Shown here: positions 18,401-26,934 of the stretch, piece after piece
How the letters are laid out: each line of letters starts with the position of its first letter
Position numbering within the stretch: position 1 is the first letter of the stretch
DNA from: Siphonobacter sp048595215
Lineage (GTDB): Bacteria > Bacteroidota > Bacteroidia > Cytophagales > Spirosomataceae
Length of the DNA: 64,000 nt
Assembly (NCBI RefSeq): GCF_048595215.1
Contig: NZ_JBMDWJ010000351.1
Coordinates: forward strand, 3,320-67,319
Reading direction: 5' to 3'
Position numbers and translations under genes: made by a program
Notes under the pieces: generated by a model
The model's input: the letters and a program-made list of their open reading frames with translations, nothing else
Databases searched by the model: none
What the model was told of the DNA's origin: nothing

Positions 18401-19836
18401 TGAATCATGTAATCCGCAAAGTGTCGAATGGCCACGCCACTGCGTTCTCCGTAATTAAATTGATTGGCTAATAAATCAATATCTACTACCAGCGTATCGT
18501 GTTTGCCACCGGCTGCCGAGGCCCGATAGGCAGCGTATTCTTTCACAATGTCGGCGTAACCACCCGCTGGTTTCTGCAAACGTTTATTGGTAACAATGAG
18601 GTAATTGCTTTTCGTAGGATCAATCTTACGGAAACCGATGCGTTGAATCGTAGCTACAGTTCTGGTTTCTCGATTCACCCAAAGATTTCGACCGGAAGTA
18701 GTCTGTGGAATGACCGCCGATAAAACGCCATTGGTTAAGGTACCGCTAATGCGGCGAATCTGGTCCGGCTGGGTGATGTCATAAATTTGATCGCTTCCGG
18801 TAGCGGAGCCAAGCTGGATCAAGGAAGTGCCCGTCGTATTGGCCCGTAGCCGCAATGTTTTACCCATACTCACGCCCTGCATGGTGAGGGCTTGGGGGTA
18901 CGAAAGTTGCGTATAAACGACGTAATTAGACTCATTTTCAAAGGTTCCTTTGGTAGAAAGAACATTTAAAACGTGTGACTGGGCCGATACATCCGTCCAC
19001 TCGAGGTCAGTCTTGAATAACTTGAGATCGTAATTGGTATAGGCAATTGTTCCCAAAAGCCGGTTCTGAGTCGCACTGATTCCACCCCGAATTTCAAGTT
19101 TATGCGGATCAGCGGTACCTCCATACACAGACAATTCTAATATAGGTTTATCGCCTGCCGTATAGGGATTGGAAAGCGAAAAGGTATAATTCTTACTTTG
19201 TCCATTATTGATTCGTGCATCTGTATACCCTTTTCCAACTTCATAAGAGCTAATCGTCATTCCTGAAAGATAACGTACGCCAATTGGATACGTAGGACCG
19301 ACGGGATAACCCGCTTTAAACAACAGAAGCTCATCCTGCCAATGAAAGGGTTCGGCTTGCAAGGGTCCCGGAGCTTGAGCCGCTACGGTTTCCATTCGTT
19401 TTCCAGGTTGATTATCAAGTCGGTAGGTTAAGTAGTAGTAAGTCGTATCGCTGAATAAACTTACTTTCGGATTCGTCTGAAGCTTCGGGTCCCGGTATAG
19501 CGAGGCATCCCGGCTACCGTCATTGGGAACGCCGTAAAATTCAACGTAGTCGCTGGAGTCAAACTTTCCATCCGCTTGCCCATTTACCGTAATAGCCTGC
19601 TCCGTACCTTGTTTGAAGAGTTGGTAAGAGGCGGGATTCTTTTCAACCGGAAACCCAGCTTGTCGTAGCTGATCATAAGGAATACGGTAAACGCCTTTCT
19701 CCCAGACCGGAATTTTGAAATACGTCTGTTCGTAGTTAATCCATTCATTACCAAATCGGCCCTGCTGGCCGTAGCTTCGGCTGAATAGCAGCAAACCAAT
19801 AAGAATAATATATAAAGTATAACGGTTGGCTAACAT
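15412..19836 (-). CDS. C25 (gingipain-type) cysteine peptidase, PorU2-like, with FlgD-like C-terminal domain
   Basis: 1474 residues with a signal peptide (cleavage near RSYGQ). A peptidase C25 domain occupies about residues 405-770: the catalytic His is in IVTFFGHAAAQ (about 633) and the catalytic Cys in MIINGCDAGN (about 671), so the dyad looks intact. Before it is a beta-rich N-terminal region, after it CARDB/Ig-like repeats, and at the end a FlgD/T9SS-like module (MTIEIMTLQGQLLRIL ... GNRLPPGTYIYRL). This build matches proteins named PorU2 in Cytophagales, relatives of the sortase PorU that removes T9SS C-terminal signals and attaches cargo to the surface. Whether this one is a sortase or itself a T9SS cargo is not decided. 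It is the last gene of an operon with a GT-C-like protein and an acyltransferase, 9 bp apart. Confidence 0.82.
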   Translation of the reverse strand: MLANRYTLYIILIGLLLFSRSYGQQGRFGNEWINYEQTYFKIPVWEKGVYRIPYDQLRQAGFPVEKNPASYQLFKQGTEQAITVNGQADGKFDSSDYVEFYGVPNDGSRDASLYRDPKLQTNPKVSLFSDTTYYYLTYRLDNQPGKRMETVAAQAPGPLQAEPFHWQDELLLFKAGYPVGPTYPIGVRYLSGMTISSYEVGKGYTDARINNGQSKNYTFSLSNPYTAGDKPILELSVYGGTADPHKLEIRGGISATQNRLLGTIAYTNYDLKLFKTDLEWTDVSAQSHVLNVLSTKGTFENESNYVVYTQLSYPQALTMQGVSMGKTLRLRANTTGTSLIQLGSATGSDQIYDITQPDQIRRISGTLTNGVLSAVIPQTTSGRNLWVNRETRTVATIQRIGFRKIDPTKSNYLIVTNKRLQKPAGGYADIVKEYAAYRASAAGGKHDTLVVDIDLLANQFNYGERSGVAIRHFADYMIQNGKPEHLFLIGKTIAPQFYRFIGDFYQNNLVPAGGWPGSDWVTVEGLTGEKDIPGIPVGRLSVTTPNEVLAYLNKVKEYEHQEPALWRKSFLHLSGGKTTGELNLFRNYVESYKTIAEKNNLGGKVSITSKKTDDPVEFINISGPVNQGLGIVTFFGHAAAQISDIDVGYVTNESLGYRNKGKYPIMIINGCDAGNIFDNNLAAVPLSSDWVNTADRGAILALATSFSGFPTYLNGYSTALYDQMFKNELGLGQSFGVSLLNAIRSYLKAYPGEMALGHSQQFVLQGDPAIVPFPYTKPDYAVTNSGLFLKGFDGKEVVASADSFRVGMVVSNLGRNLAKSFSISLKRTLSNGREIDLGSRQYAPVAYQDTLYFTVANAANSGGTNRFDVTIDATNQIDELNKQNNKAFLSLALPGSLARPVLPHDFAIVGTQENGTPTARLMAEYTPTNASVTSGNILFELDTSAAFTSTFKKTTTLPSSNAEGWKVALLASDSTVYYWRVRDADQAVSGTNQWSTYSFTYIKGVEDGWAQSQSTQFENVLTDQVLLRNGRWDFSGSVTAGVLTSSLIGPTTRWGAIRQQVTKNTQQKSSLDVYGVDARGTETLLITNLTSTLIDISKIDAKQYPYLRLREKISGPTAPQLKRWLVSYQGVPEGALYVQGRTSYLSTLPLTLEEGASFTQALNFNVLSTATFTDSLLVTETLTNAAASVTTTKQYRVPAAKSIPLSLTYRNLQAGENRLSISVNPQVLPEVSYTNNTVTFALNVQADRTAPTLEVTFDGRTIREGDYVSANPVIVVRVKDSNKYAIKQDTVGVNLYWQQPEGALQRLSYKNPNMKWDTLAGNEFRVTYQPKNLAEGTYFFQAQGSDVAGNNAGALPYAIHFQVKAETGLQQFMVSPNPLELYTRFNLVLTGDSVPDAMTIEIMTLQGQLLRILSNETQPLRVGANEYFWNGTDHQGNRLPPGTYIYRLKLSQNGQSYPIIDPAFKATGRVVIVR

Positions 19837-19845
19837 ACAGGTGAA

Positions 19846-21006
19846 TTATAGATTAGGGATAATAAGTTGGAATAAAGTACGCAATTTAAACAATTCTTTG
19901 GGTAGTAAATTCGTAAGCGGAATCATTATGAAAAATACGAGTATGGGTGTTTTTACTTTTGCCCACTGCTTTGCTCGTAGGGGGGAAGAAAGCCAGTCCA
20001 AGGCGGCTAGGCACCCCAGTAACGTAGCCGGAGCCAATAGCCGATAGTTCAAGGGATCAAACGGGCTGAGGAGGCGTAAAGAGGTAATGATCAAGCCATA
20101 CAAGCCTCCTACGTAGAGGTATATACTGGGTCTGGAGAGGCTAAACGATACGTCTTTCCAGGAGTAAATTTTAAAAAGGTAAGTCAAGAGAATTACTTGT
20201 ATCCCTAGGGCTATCCAAAGCAGTGTATCCTCCACGGGAGCGTCCCTCAGTAACACAAACTCGTTGAACCATCCTTGAGCAATTCCTCCTAAAAGAGTGG
20301 GTAAAGGTTCCGTTTCCACGAAGCGTGCACCACCCCATAATGAACTACCCTGCCAGAGGTTTATTCCAAAATACAAGCTATAGCCTACTGCTAACGTACT
20401 GGCCATACGTAACGACCATTGAGCCCGGCGGTATGATTGGGTGTACTGAAAATACGCGGCTGCGATTGCCAAACTCACGCCCACAAAGCCACCGATGTAA
20501 CGTACTAGGAAGGCAGCATAGCTTAAGCCAAGAAAATAAAAGGAATTAGCTGACTCATGCTTCCAATGGTGATAGAGTTGCAAACAAACCAACACCAGAA
20601 TGACGATAAACAAGGTTTCTGACCAGGTATAAACGGCCATTTTCGTAAAATACCCCAGAGCGAAGCCTAGAATGTAGGCCCGGTCACCATAGGTTCGGTG
20701 TAGTGCGTACAGGAGTACATAAAGAGCTAGGAGGTTGACTAGTTTAGAGGCCCAGAGAAGCGAAACGGGCAGTAGTAAATGCACGCAGGCAATACAAGCC
20801 GAGTAGCCCAGGGGCCAAAGGGCATTCCAGCTACCGTGCCATTGATACCCTTCTCCGTTTGATAAAGCTAAGGCTGATTCCAGATAAGCGTACGAATCCG
20901 GCGAGCACCCCTGGTTGGGGGCGAAGGGAATGATTCCACAAATCAGTAAGGTGTAAAAAGCCCCCAAAACCAGTAGCTTATACCCTGGAGAAAAGACGAG
21001 CTTCAT
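19846..21006 (-). CDS. Polytopic membrane protein, probable GT-C-type glycosyltransferase
   Basis: 386 residues, mostly hydrophobic with about 9-10 helices. The first periplasmic loop holds CSPDSYAYLESALAL, the Asp-containing motif seen after helix one in GT-C-like (GT39/PMT-like) proteins, followed by a second loop with HGSWNALWPLGYSA. No other domain is visible. Its start codon overlaps the stop of the upstream acyltransferase by four bases (ATGA), and the C25 protease starts 9 bp after its stop, so the three are almost surely co-transcribed. It may add a sugar to a lipid-linked or surface glycan; this is inference from fold and context. Confidence 0.6.
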   Translation of the reverse strand: MKLVFSPGYKLLVLGAFYTLLICGIIPFAPNQGCSPDSYAYLESALALSNGEGYQWHGSWNALWPLGYSACIACVHLLLPVSLLWASKLVNLLALYVLLYALHRTYGDRAYILGFALGYFTKMAVYTWSETLFIVILVLVCLQLYHHWKHESANSFYFLGLSYAAFLVRYIGGFVGVSLAIAAAYFQYTQSYRRAQWSLRMASTLAVGYSLYFGINLWQGSSLWGGARFVETEPLPTLLGGIAQGWFNEFVLLRDAPVEDTLLWIALGIQVILLTYLFKIYSWKDVSFSLSRPSIYLYVGGLYGLIITSLRLLSPFDPLNYRLLAPATLLGCLAALDWLSSPLRAKQWAKVKTPILVFFIMIPLTNLLPKELFKLRTLFQLIIPNL

Positions 21007-22001
21007 GCTAGATACAACGTTCTGAAGAGAACATGTTTAAACTTTTTTTGGAAAAACTTCTCCACCGTATAGTGAAAAAGGTAGGCAAAGGCGATACACA
21101 ACAGAACCCCCAGCATTAAAATAAGCAAGCGAGATTCGAGGCTTGTGTAATAGCGGCTGGTTAAATGAGTGAAACGGGTACCGATGGGTAAATGAGTTAA
21201 AAACAAAGCATACGAAATCTGACCCAAAAACCGAGGGAAGCGAAACGATAGCCGAAAAACAACAACGAAGAACGCAAACAATACGCCTAACAAATGGACG
21301 AGATCGGATCGGTGCGTGTAGGCCGAAATGCATACCAAGGCAAAAAACGTCCACCAAAAAGTCGAGGCTGTGATTGGTGTACGGTGCCGTTGCCACGCTA
21401 AAATTCCCAAAGCAAATAAGGAACCGTCGTGGAATACGGAAAGGTGATTATCCGTAAAGATTCCTAAACTGGATAGCAGTACCAGCCCGATGCTTTGCTG
21501 GGTAGGAGAAGCTTTCAAAAAAGAAGGTGCGGCTAACCCTATCAACAGATAAAACTGCCATTCTACAAACAAGGTCCAGTACGAGGCATTCAGAAAAGGG
21601 TAATCAAACAAAGAGTTGAGGTGTACTAAGTTGGTGACTATGACGGGAAAGTTGAGCTGAAAAGCAGAACCCGCGTAATTGGAAGCAGTAGAAGAAAGAT
21701 AGTTGAGAAAAACCACTAGCAATACGGAAAGGATAAAAGCGGGTTCTAAGCGTACGTAACGTCGTTTTAGAAATGAACCAAGGTTACGCCATTGGTACTG
21801 TTGATCAGCTAAAGATTGAATAATGACATAGCCGCTAATGATACGAAAGACCAGCACATTGAATGGATTGTGGTACAGGAGCCGTACCAGCACAAATTCC
21901 GGGGGAAATAACTGATCGGTCCCCAGGTGCAATACGCAGATCGACAGCGAGGCTATTCCCCGAAGAGCATCAATATTCTGTAGTCGCTGGGTTGGTGTCA
22001 T
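21003..22001 (-). CDS. Acyltransferase 3 family membrane protein
   Basis: 332 residues with about ten hydrophobic segments. Family motifs: NIDALRGIASLSICVLH near the N-terminus (with the conserved His), FRIISGYVI, the Arg-rich FLKRRYVRLEPAF, and NASYWTLFVEWQFYL with the conserved Glu. Members O-acylate sugars of lipopolysaccharide, exopolysaccharide, peptidoglycan or antibiotics at the inner membrane, usually acetyl or succinyl groups. First gene of the operon acyltransferase / GT-C-like / C25 protease. The context points to decoration of a surface glycan, possibly the one to which T9SS cargo is anchored, but this link is inferred only. Confidence 0.85.
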   Translation of the reverse strand: MTPTQRLQNIDALRGIASLSICVLHLGTDQLFPPEFVLVRLLYHNPFNVLVFRIISGYVIIQSLADQQYQWRNLGSFLKRRYVRLEPAFILSVLLVVFLNYLSSTASNYAGSAFQLNFPVIVTNLVHLNSLFDYPFLNASYWTLFVEWQFYLLIGLAAPSFLKASPTQQSIGLVLLSSLGIFTDNHLSVFHDGSLFALGILAWQRHRTPITASTFWWTFFALVCISAYTHRSDLVHLLGVLFAFFVVVFRLSFRFPRFLGQISYALFLTHLPIGTRFTHLTSRYYTSLESRLLILMLGVLLCIAFAYLFHYTVEKFFQKKFKHVLFRTLYLA

Positions 22002-22081
22002 GACGGCAAAAGTAGAAGGTTTTCCTGAAAAGAACGCTTTTACTACTCACTTGCATTTCATCCCGTATTTGAGCCATTCTT

Positions 22082-22093
22082 CCTATATATAGG
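22082..22093. promoter_or_regulatory. 12-bp palindrome upstream of padR-like gene
   Basis: CCTATATATAGG is a perfect palindrome about 40 bp upstream of the padR promoter. It may be an operator for the PadR-type regulator or for the divergent acyltransferase operon; no test is possible from sequence alone. Confidence 0.35.
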
Positions 22094-22121
22094 CAGGAAT
22101 AAAATTATTTTGCCAACTACC

Positions 22122-22152
22122 TTGCATAACAAAGTACCTGCTATTACTTTTG
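22122..22152 (+). promoter_or_regulatory. Promoter of the padR-pspC operon
   Basis: TTG at 22122-22124, 20 bp spacer, then TACTTTTG (TAnnTTTG) at 22145-22152. This fits the Bacteroidota sigma-ABfr consensus and lies about 100 bp before the regulator start. Confidence 0.6.
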
Positions 22153-22253
22153 TTTCAGAAACCGGATTAGGCTTCGGGAGGAATAGCCTGCTCAGTCCAC
22201 TTGATCAAGGAATGAAATGAGCTCTTCCCGAACCTGTTTAAACATCACGCGAA

Positions 22254-22595
22254 ATGAACCTGGAAAATGCTCAAGTGCAAATGCGGAAGGGAATCCTGGA
22301 ATACTGCATTCTGCACATCATCTCGCGGGGAGAGGTCTACGCCTCTACTATGCTCGAGGAGCTGACTGCGGCCAAAATTATGGTCGTAGAAGGTACTCTC
22401 TACCCGCTTCTTACCCGCCTAAAAAACTCGGGTTTGCTGGATTATAAATGGGTAGAGTCTTCTTCCGGGCCCCCACGAAAATATTATATCCTGACTGAAA
22501 GCGGCCGCCTGTTCCTGTCTCAGCTACAGACTACTTGGGAAGAACTTCAGTTTTCAGTAAATGAAATTGTGGCGAAAGAATCGAAGGGCGAATAA
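22254..22595 (+). CDS. PadR-family transcriptional regulator
   Basis: 113 residues. Winged helix-turn-helix of the PadR type: MRKGILEYCILHIISRG at the N-terminus, then the recognition and wing region VVEGTLYPLLTRLKNSGLL, and the wing SSGPPRKYYILTESG. No large effector domain, so it belongs to the short PadR-s2 class, often controlling membrane-stress or transporter genes. It starts at ATG 22254 and is followed 58 bp later by the PspC-GIN protein, a pairing seen in other Bacteroidota, so it most likely regulates that gene and itself. Confidence 0.93.
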   Translation: MNLENAQVQMRKGILEYCILHIISRGEVYASTMLEELTAAKIMVVEGTLYPLLTRLKNSGLLDYKWVESSSGPPRKYYILTESGRLFLSQLQTTWEELQFSVNEIVAKESKGE

Positions 22596-22653
22596 GACCA
22601 ACGGCGTATCCCGTTCCTGTCTGCTATCATGCTAACATTCAGTCATTGAACCA

Positions 22654-25137
22654 ATGAAAAAGACCATATCCATCACCATTGCGGGAGTTGTTTTCTACAT
22701 CGAAGAAGACGGCTACGACCGCCTGCAAGGCTATCTGGAGTCCATTAAACGCTATTTTTCTTCGTACGAAGGCAGTGCCGAAATCATCGAGGACATTGAA
22801 GCCCGGATCGCCGAAAAATTCTACGAAAAGGTCAAAAAAGATGAAAAACGGGCCATCACCTCCGAGGATGTCGAGGAGTTGATTCAGGCCATGGGTACGG
22901 TAGCCGATTTTGAAGCCTTGGAAGAGGATGAAGATTTCGGTACGCCTAAAGCCTCGTCGCAGTCCACGTATACGACGGCAGGGGCTACCCAAACGACAGT
23001 TCCTCCGGTTCAGAAACGCCTGTACCGCGATACCAAACGCAAGGTACTGGGCGGCGTCTGTGCGGGGATTGCTCATTACCTGAATTTCGATCCACTTTGG
23101 GTGCGGCTGGCGGCTCTGGTGCTGTTCATTGGTACGCCCGTCTTCGGTGGAATGTCCGGTTTAGGCGATGTTTTTGGTCCCCTCAGTGGCATTATATTTA
23201 TTATCTACGTGGCCTGCTGGGTATCATTCCCCGGTAATGCCAATCTGGAAGAAGATGAAAAATTACGGAAACTCTACCGGGATCCCGAAAAAAAGGCCTT
23301 AGGTGGAGTTGCCGCCGGGGTTGCTGCCTACACGGGTTGGGATCTGGGAATCATTCGCTTTGTTTGGGTGCTGAGTATTCTACTGTTTGGCTCAGGTCTT
23401 ATCCTGTACTTCGTCCTTTGGATCATTACGCCACAGGCGAAGACCCTTACCGATCGCATGAAAATGCAGGGGGAGCCCATTACGCTTACCAATATTGAAA
23501 CTAACATCAAGAAGACGCTGAACGTAGAAAATCAGCCCGTAGAAAGTACGGCTACGAAGATTCTACTCTTCCCTTTTCGGGCGATTGCGGCCGTTTTTGA
23601 GGGCTTAGGACCGTTTTTTAACTTCCTGTTTGTACTCATTCGCATTGCCGCTGGTGCGATGTTGATCTTGATCAGTTTGGCCTTTATTCTGGGACTGGTA
23701 GTAACGCTGGGCGTTGCTCTGGGTCTTTCCGGCCTCGACCACTCCCGTATGGGCATGGATATTCCCGTGGGTCTGTTAAGCGATGCTTCACCGTGGATGT
23801 TTGTATTCAGCTTTTTGGGATTAATCGCTCCAGCTATTGCGTTGGGTATCGCTGGCTTGTCCTTACTCGGTCGTCAGAATTACTTCCGGCCCGTGGTTTG
23901 GCAAACGCTACTGGGCGTCTTTCTAATCGGTACGATTGGGTCTTCAATCATGATTCCGCAGTACGTAGCTAATTTCGCTCGACGCGGTACGGTTGAAAAA
24001 ACGACATTTTTACCCACGGCTCAAACGCCCGTCTTCGACATGAACGACGACGATTATGATGATCATCGCAACGGTAGCCTAACCCTGGAAGCCTACGAAG
24101 GAACGGAAATTAAATTGATTGAAGAGTTTTCCAGTCGTGGTCAGAGCCGAAAAGAGGCCGAACGTTTTGCGTCACAAATCACGCACAAAGTCAGTCAGCG
24201 GGATTCGATCATTGCCTTTGATCAGTATTTTGATCTACCCGAAGGTACGCCGTTCCGGGCTCAGGAACTCCGGATGAAGCTGTACATCCCGTACGAAAAA
24301 ACCTTCAGTATGACGGAGAGTTTCGCCCGTTACGTAACCAATGTTTTCCCTCGGCAGCTTTTCGATAACAATCAGTTTGAAGGTTCTCTCTGGCAATACA
24401 CGCGGGATGGCGAACTGATTTGCCTGAACCGTAACGTTCCGCAGGAAGAAGAAGATTCCTACAACCAGGATGAGAATGATCATTCGTACCAGAGTGAAAT
24501 CGGACGGGGTACGCCTCAGGAATATAACCTAGATGGCTTCTCCAAATTGGATATTTCTGGTGGATACGCCGTCGAAGTGAAACGCGGAAGCAGCTACAAA
24601 GTGACGGTATACGCTGAGAACGAACGCCAGCTCGATGATATAAACGTACGGGTTTCGGGGAATACCCTGGTGATCAATCGTAAAAATCGACTTGGATTCG
24701 GTTTCCGGAATCGGCGTCAAAGCATTCGGATTGAAATGCCGGAACTGGAAAACGTAGAATTCACCGGAGCCGTATCAGCCATCGTGAAGGGTTTTGATAA
24801 TGTCGGTGCCATTGAACTGACCGGAGCTTCTAAAGCCACGTTCTCGGGACTTAACGCCGAGAAAATGGAAGTAACGGTACACGGAGCTGCCGGACTTACC
24901 TTACTGGGCTCGGCTCAGATACTCAAGGCGGATGTTTCCGGAGCCTCACAACTGGAAGCGTTTTCACTCAAAGCTAACGAAGTGGAAGTAGATGCTTCCG
25001 GAGCTTCCAAAGCTCATGTGATGGCCAATACCATACTGAATGCCACGGCTTCCGGAGCCAGCCGGATTCAGTACAAAGGCAACGCGAAAGTGGAAGAAAA
25101 TCACTCAGGAGGCAGTTCAATAGACCGCGAAGAGTAA
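22654..25137 (+). CDS. Envelope protein with two PspC domains and C-terminal GIN (DUF2807) beta-repeat domain
   Basis: 827 residues. A cytosolic N-terminal region (about 1-118) rich in charged helices is followed by PspC domain one (RLYRDTKRKVLGGVCAGIAHYL, about 121-185) and PspC domain two (KLYRDPEKKALGGVAAGVAAYTG, about 206-270). Several membrane helices follow (about 300-445), then an extracytoplasmic part. From about residue 623 a DUF2807/GIN domain begins (FSKLDISGGYAVEVKRG) and runs through about 20-residue repeats each carrying TGAS, SGAS or HGAA, typical of a beta-solenoid. PspC proteins act in envelope stress sensing; the GIN head is of unknown role. Operon with the PadR regulator; a terminator follows. 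Confidence 0.88.
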   Translation: MKKTISITIAGVVFYIEEDGYDRLQGYLESIKRYFSSYEGSAEIIEDIEARIAEKFYEKVKKDEKRAITSEDVEELIQAMGTVADFEALEEDEDFGTPKASSQSTYTTAGATQTTVPPVQKRLYRDTKRKVLGGVCAGIAHYLNFDPLWVRLAALVLFIGTPVFGGMSGLGDVFGPLSGIIFIIYVACWVSFPGNANLEEDEKLRKLYRDPEKKALGGVAAGVAAYTGWDLGIIRFVWVLSILLFGSGLILYFVLWIITPQAKTLTDRMKMQGEPITLTNIETNIKKTLNVENQPVESTATKILLFPFRAIAAVFEGLGPFFNFLFVLIRIAAGAMLILISLAFILGLVVTLGVALGLSGLDHSRMGMDIPVGLLSDASPWMFVFSFLGLIAPAIALGIAGLSLLGRQNYFRPVVWQTLLGVFLIGTIGSSIMIPQYVANFARRGTVEKTTFLPTAQTPVFDMNDDDYDDHRNGSLTLEAYEGTEIKLIEEFSSRGQSRKEAERFASQITHKVSQRDSIIAFDQYFDLPEGTPFRAQELRMKLYIPYEKTFSMTESFARYVTNVFPRQLFDNNQFEGSLWQYTRDGELICLNRNVPQEEEDSYNQDENDHSYQSEIGRGTPQEYNLDGFSKLDISGGYAVEVKRGSSYKVTVYAENERQLDDINVRVSGNTLVINRKNRLGFGFRNRRQSIRIEMPELENVEFTGAVSAIVKGFDNVGAIELTGASKATFSGLNAEKMEVTVHGAAGLTLLGSAQILKADVSGASQLEAFSLKANEVEVDASGASKAHVMANTILNATASGASRIQYKGNAKVEENHSGGSSIDREE

Positions 25138-25163
25138 GATTTTAAACGAGTACATTGCGTATT

Positions 25164-25201
25164 ACCCTGCTTCGGTCCGCTGGCCGAGGCAGGGTTTTTT
25201 C
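25164..25201 (+). terminator. Terminator of the padR-pspC operon
   Basis: ACCCTGC and TCGG arms at 25164-25175 pair with CCGA and GCAGGGT ending at 25195, followed by six T. Confidence 0.88.
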
Positions 25202-25293
25202 GTTAATTGCCTCGATTATCAGCGATGCAGACCTAGAAGGGGAGCTTGAAATTCTGATCCGTAACGGCAGGCCGATTAACTCAATACGTAAGC

Positions 25294-26781
25294 ATGAAAC
25301 TTTTCACCGTAGAACAAATACGCCAATGGGACGCGTATACGATCACAAATGAACCCATCACTTCGGTGGATTTAATGGAACGGGCCGCGGGGGCGTTTAC
25401 CGAGTGGCTGCTGCGTACGGGACTGGCCGAGACGCACCGGGAAATTTTTATCCTCTGCGGTATGGGTAACAATGGCGGGGATGGACTGGCGATTGCCCGG
25501 CTCCTGTATCAGGCGGGGTATCGGCCTCACGTGTACGTGGTTCGCCATTCCGAACGCAGTTCAGACGACTTCAAGATCAACCTGCAACGTTACGAATCCC
25601 TCGCTAGTGTACAGTGGTTAGAGGATCCGCAGACCCTGCCTTTGAATGAAACGGGTATAATTATTGATGCTCTGTTAGGTTCGGGCCTAACAAGGGCCGC
25701 TTCGGGTCTATTGGCTCATACCATTCAGCAAATCAACGCCAGTAAAGCAGAAGTAATCTCTGTAGATATTGCTTCGGGTCTCTTTGCCGATCAGGCGAAT
25801 GGCCCGGATGACGTCATTGTACAACCCACGCATACGGTAAGTTTCCAGGTACCGAAATTAGCTTTTCTTCAACCCAAGAATGCTCCATACGTTGGGAAAT
25901 GGCATTTAGTAGAGATTGGCTTAAGTCAGGTTTACGTCGAACAAACGCCCAGTCCTTATTTCTATACTGATACTCGGGCTGTACCCATACTCTCAGATCG
26001 CGAGTCATTCTCCAATAAAGGAACGTTCGGACACGCTTTGTTGATGGCTGGTAGCTACGGCAAAATCGGTGCCGCCGTACTGGCTTCCCGGTCCTGCTTG
26101 CGGAGTGGCGTGGGATTACTGACGGTGCAAGTACCCCGTTGTGGTTACACGATTATCCAGACTTCCGTGCCGGAAGCAATGTGTCTGACGGACGAGCACG
26201 AAACGGAATTAACGCAACTCAACGAGTTAAGCAAGTACTCAGCGGTGGGCATTGGCCCCGGTATGGGTCAGGCGAAAGCAAGTCAGCAATTACTTCGCCA
26301 ATTGATCACTCAGGCTCAGGACATTCCCTGCGTGATCGACGCGGATGCTCTCAATATTTTGTCTCAGGAGCGGGATTTGTTAGAACAGCTACCCGCGACG
26401 ACAATCCTGACGCCTCATCCGAAAGAATTTGAACGCTTGCTGGGAAAACCCTGGAAAGATGATTACGAAAAATTGCAACTGCTTCAGGATTTTAGTACTC
26501 GCTACCGGGTAGTGGTAGTACTGAAAGGACAGCATACGGTCGTAGCCTCGCCCGATGGCGAATTCCATTTTAATTCTACGGGTAATGCCGGAATGGCAAC
26601 GGGTGGTACGGGGGATGTCCTGACGGGCGTACTGACCGCCTTACTGGCTCAAAAGATAGAACCCAAAGAAGCGGCTATTCTGGGTGTATATCGGCACGGG
26701 GAGGCGGGTGATCGGGCCGCTGCTCGCCGGGGGATGGTTGCTCTTACCGCCGGAGACGTAGTGGAGGGCCTACGATGGTAA
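25294..26781 (+). CDS. nnr: Bifunctional NAD(P)H-hydrate epimerase / ADP-dependent NAD(P)H-hydrate dehydratase
   Basis: 495 residues; repairs damaged NAD(P)HX. The N-terminal YjeF_N/NnrE domain (about 1-215) has ILCGMGNNGGDGLAIARLL and IDALLGSGLTR. The C-terminal NnrD ribokinase-like domain (about 225-490) has GTFGHALLMAGSYGKIGAA, SGVGLLTVQVP, VIDADALNIL, LTPHPKEFERLLG and the catalytic GNAGMATGGTGDVLTG. Length matches the fused bacterial enzyme. It is cytosolic and alone in its transcript. Identification is firm. Confidence 0.95.
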   Translation: MKLFTVEQIRQWDAYTITNEPITSVDLMERAAGAFTEWLLRTGLAETHREIFILCGMGNNGGDGLAIARLLYQAGYRPHVYVVRHSERSSDDFKINLQRYESLASVQWLEDPQTLPLNETGIIIDALLGSGLTRAASGLLAHTIQQINASKAEVISVDIASGLFADQANGPDDVIVQPTHTVSFQVPKLAFLQPKNAPYVGKWHLVEIGLSQVYVEQTPSPYFYTDTRAVPILSDRESFSNKGTFGHALLMAGSYGKIGAAVLASRSCLRSGVGLLTVQVPRCGYTIIQTSVPEAMCLTDEHETELTQLNELSKYSAVGIGPGMGQAKASQQLLRQLITQAQDIPCVIDADALNILSQERDLLEQLPATTILTPHPKEFERLLGKPWKDDYEKLQLLQDFSTRYRVVVVLKGQHTVVASPDGEFHFNSTGNAGMATGGTGDVLTGVLTALLAQKIEPKEAAILGVYRHGEAGDRAAARRGMVALTAGDVVEGLRW

Positions 26782-26934
26782 GTGTAAGGGACTGATCATT
26801 TGGTATTTATATTTATTTTTAATCTCTTTAAAACACAGTCGCAGACTATTTAAATTTTAATGTTACCAAATTGTTAAATTTTAGTGAATTAATGGTTAAG
26901 TTCGGGTCTACGTCATAATTAACGCTGACTCGCG

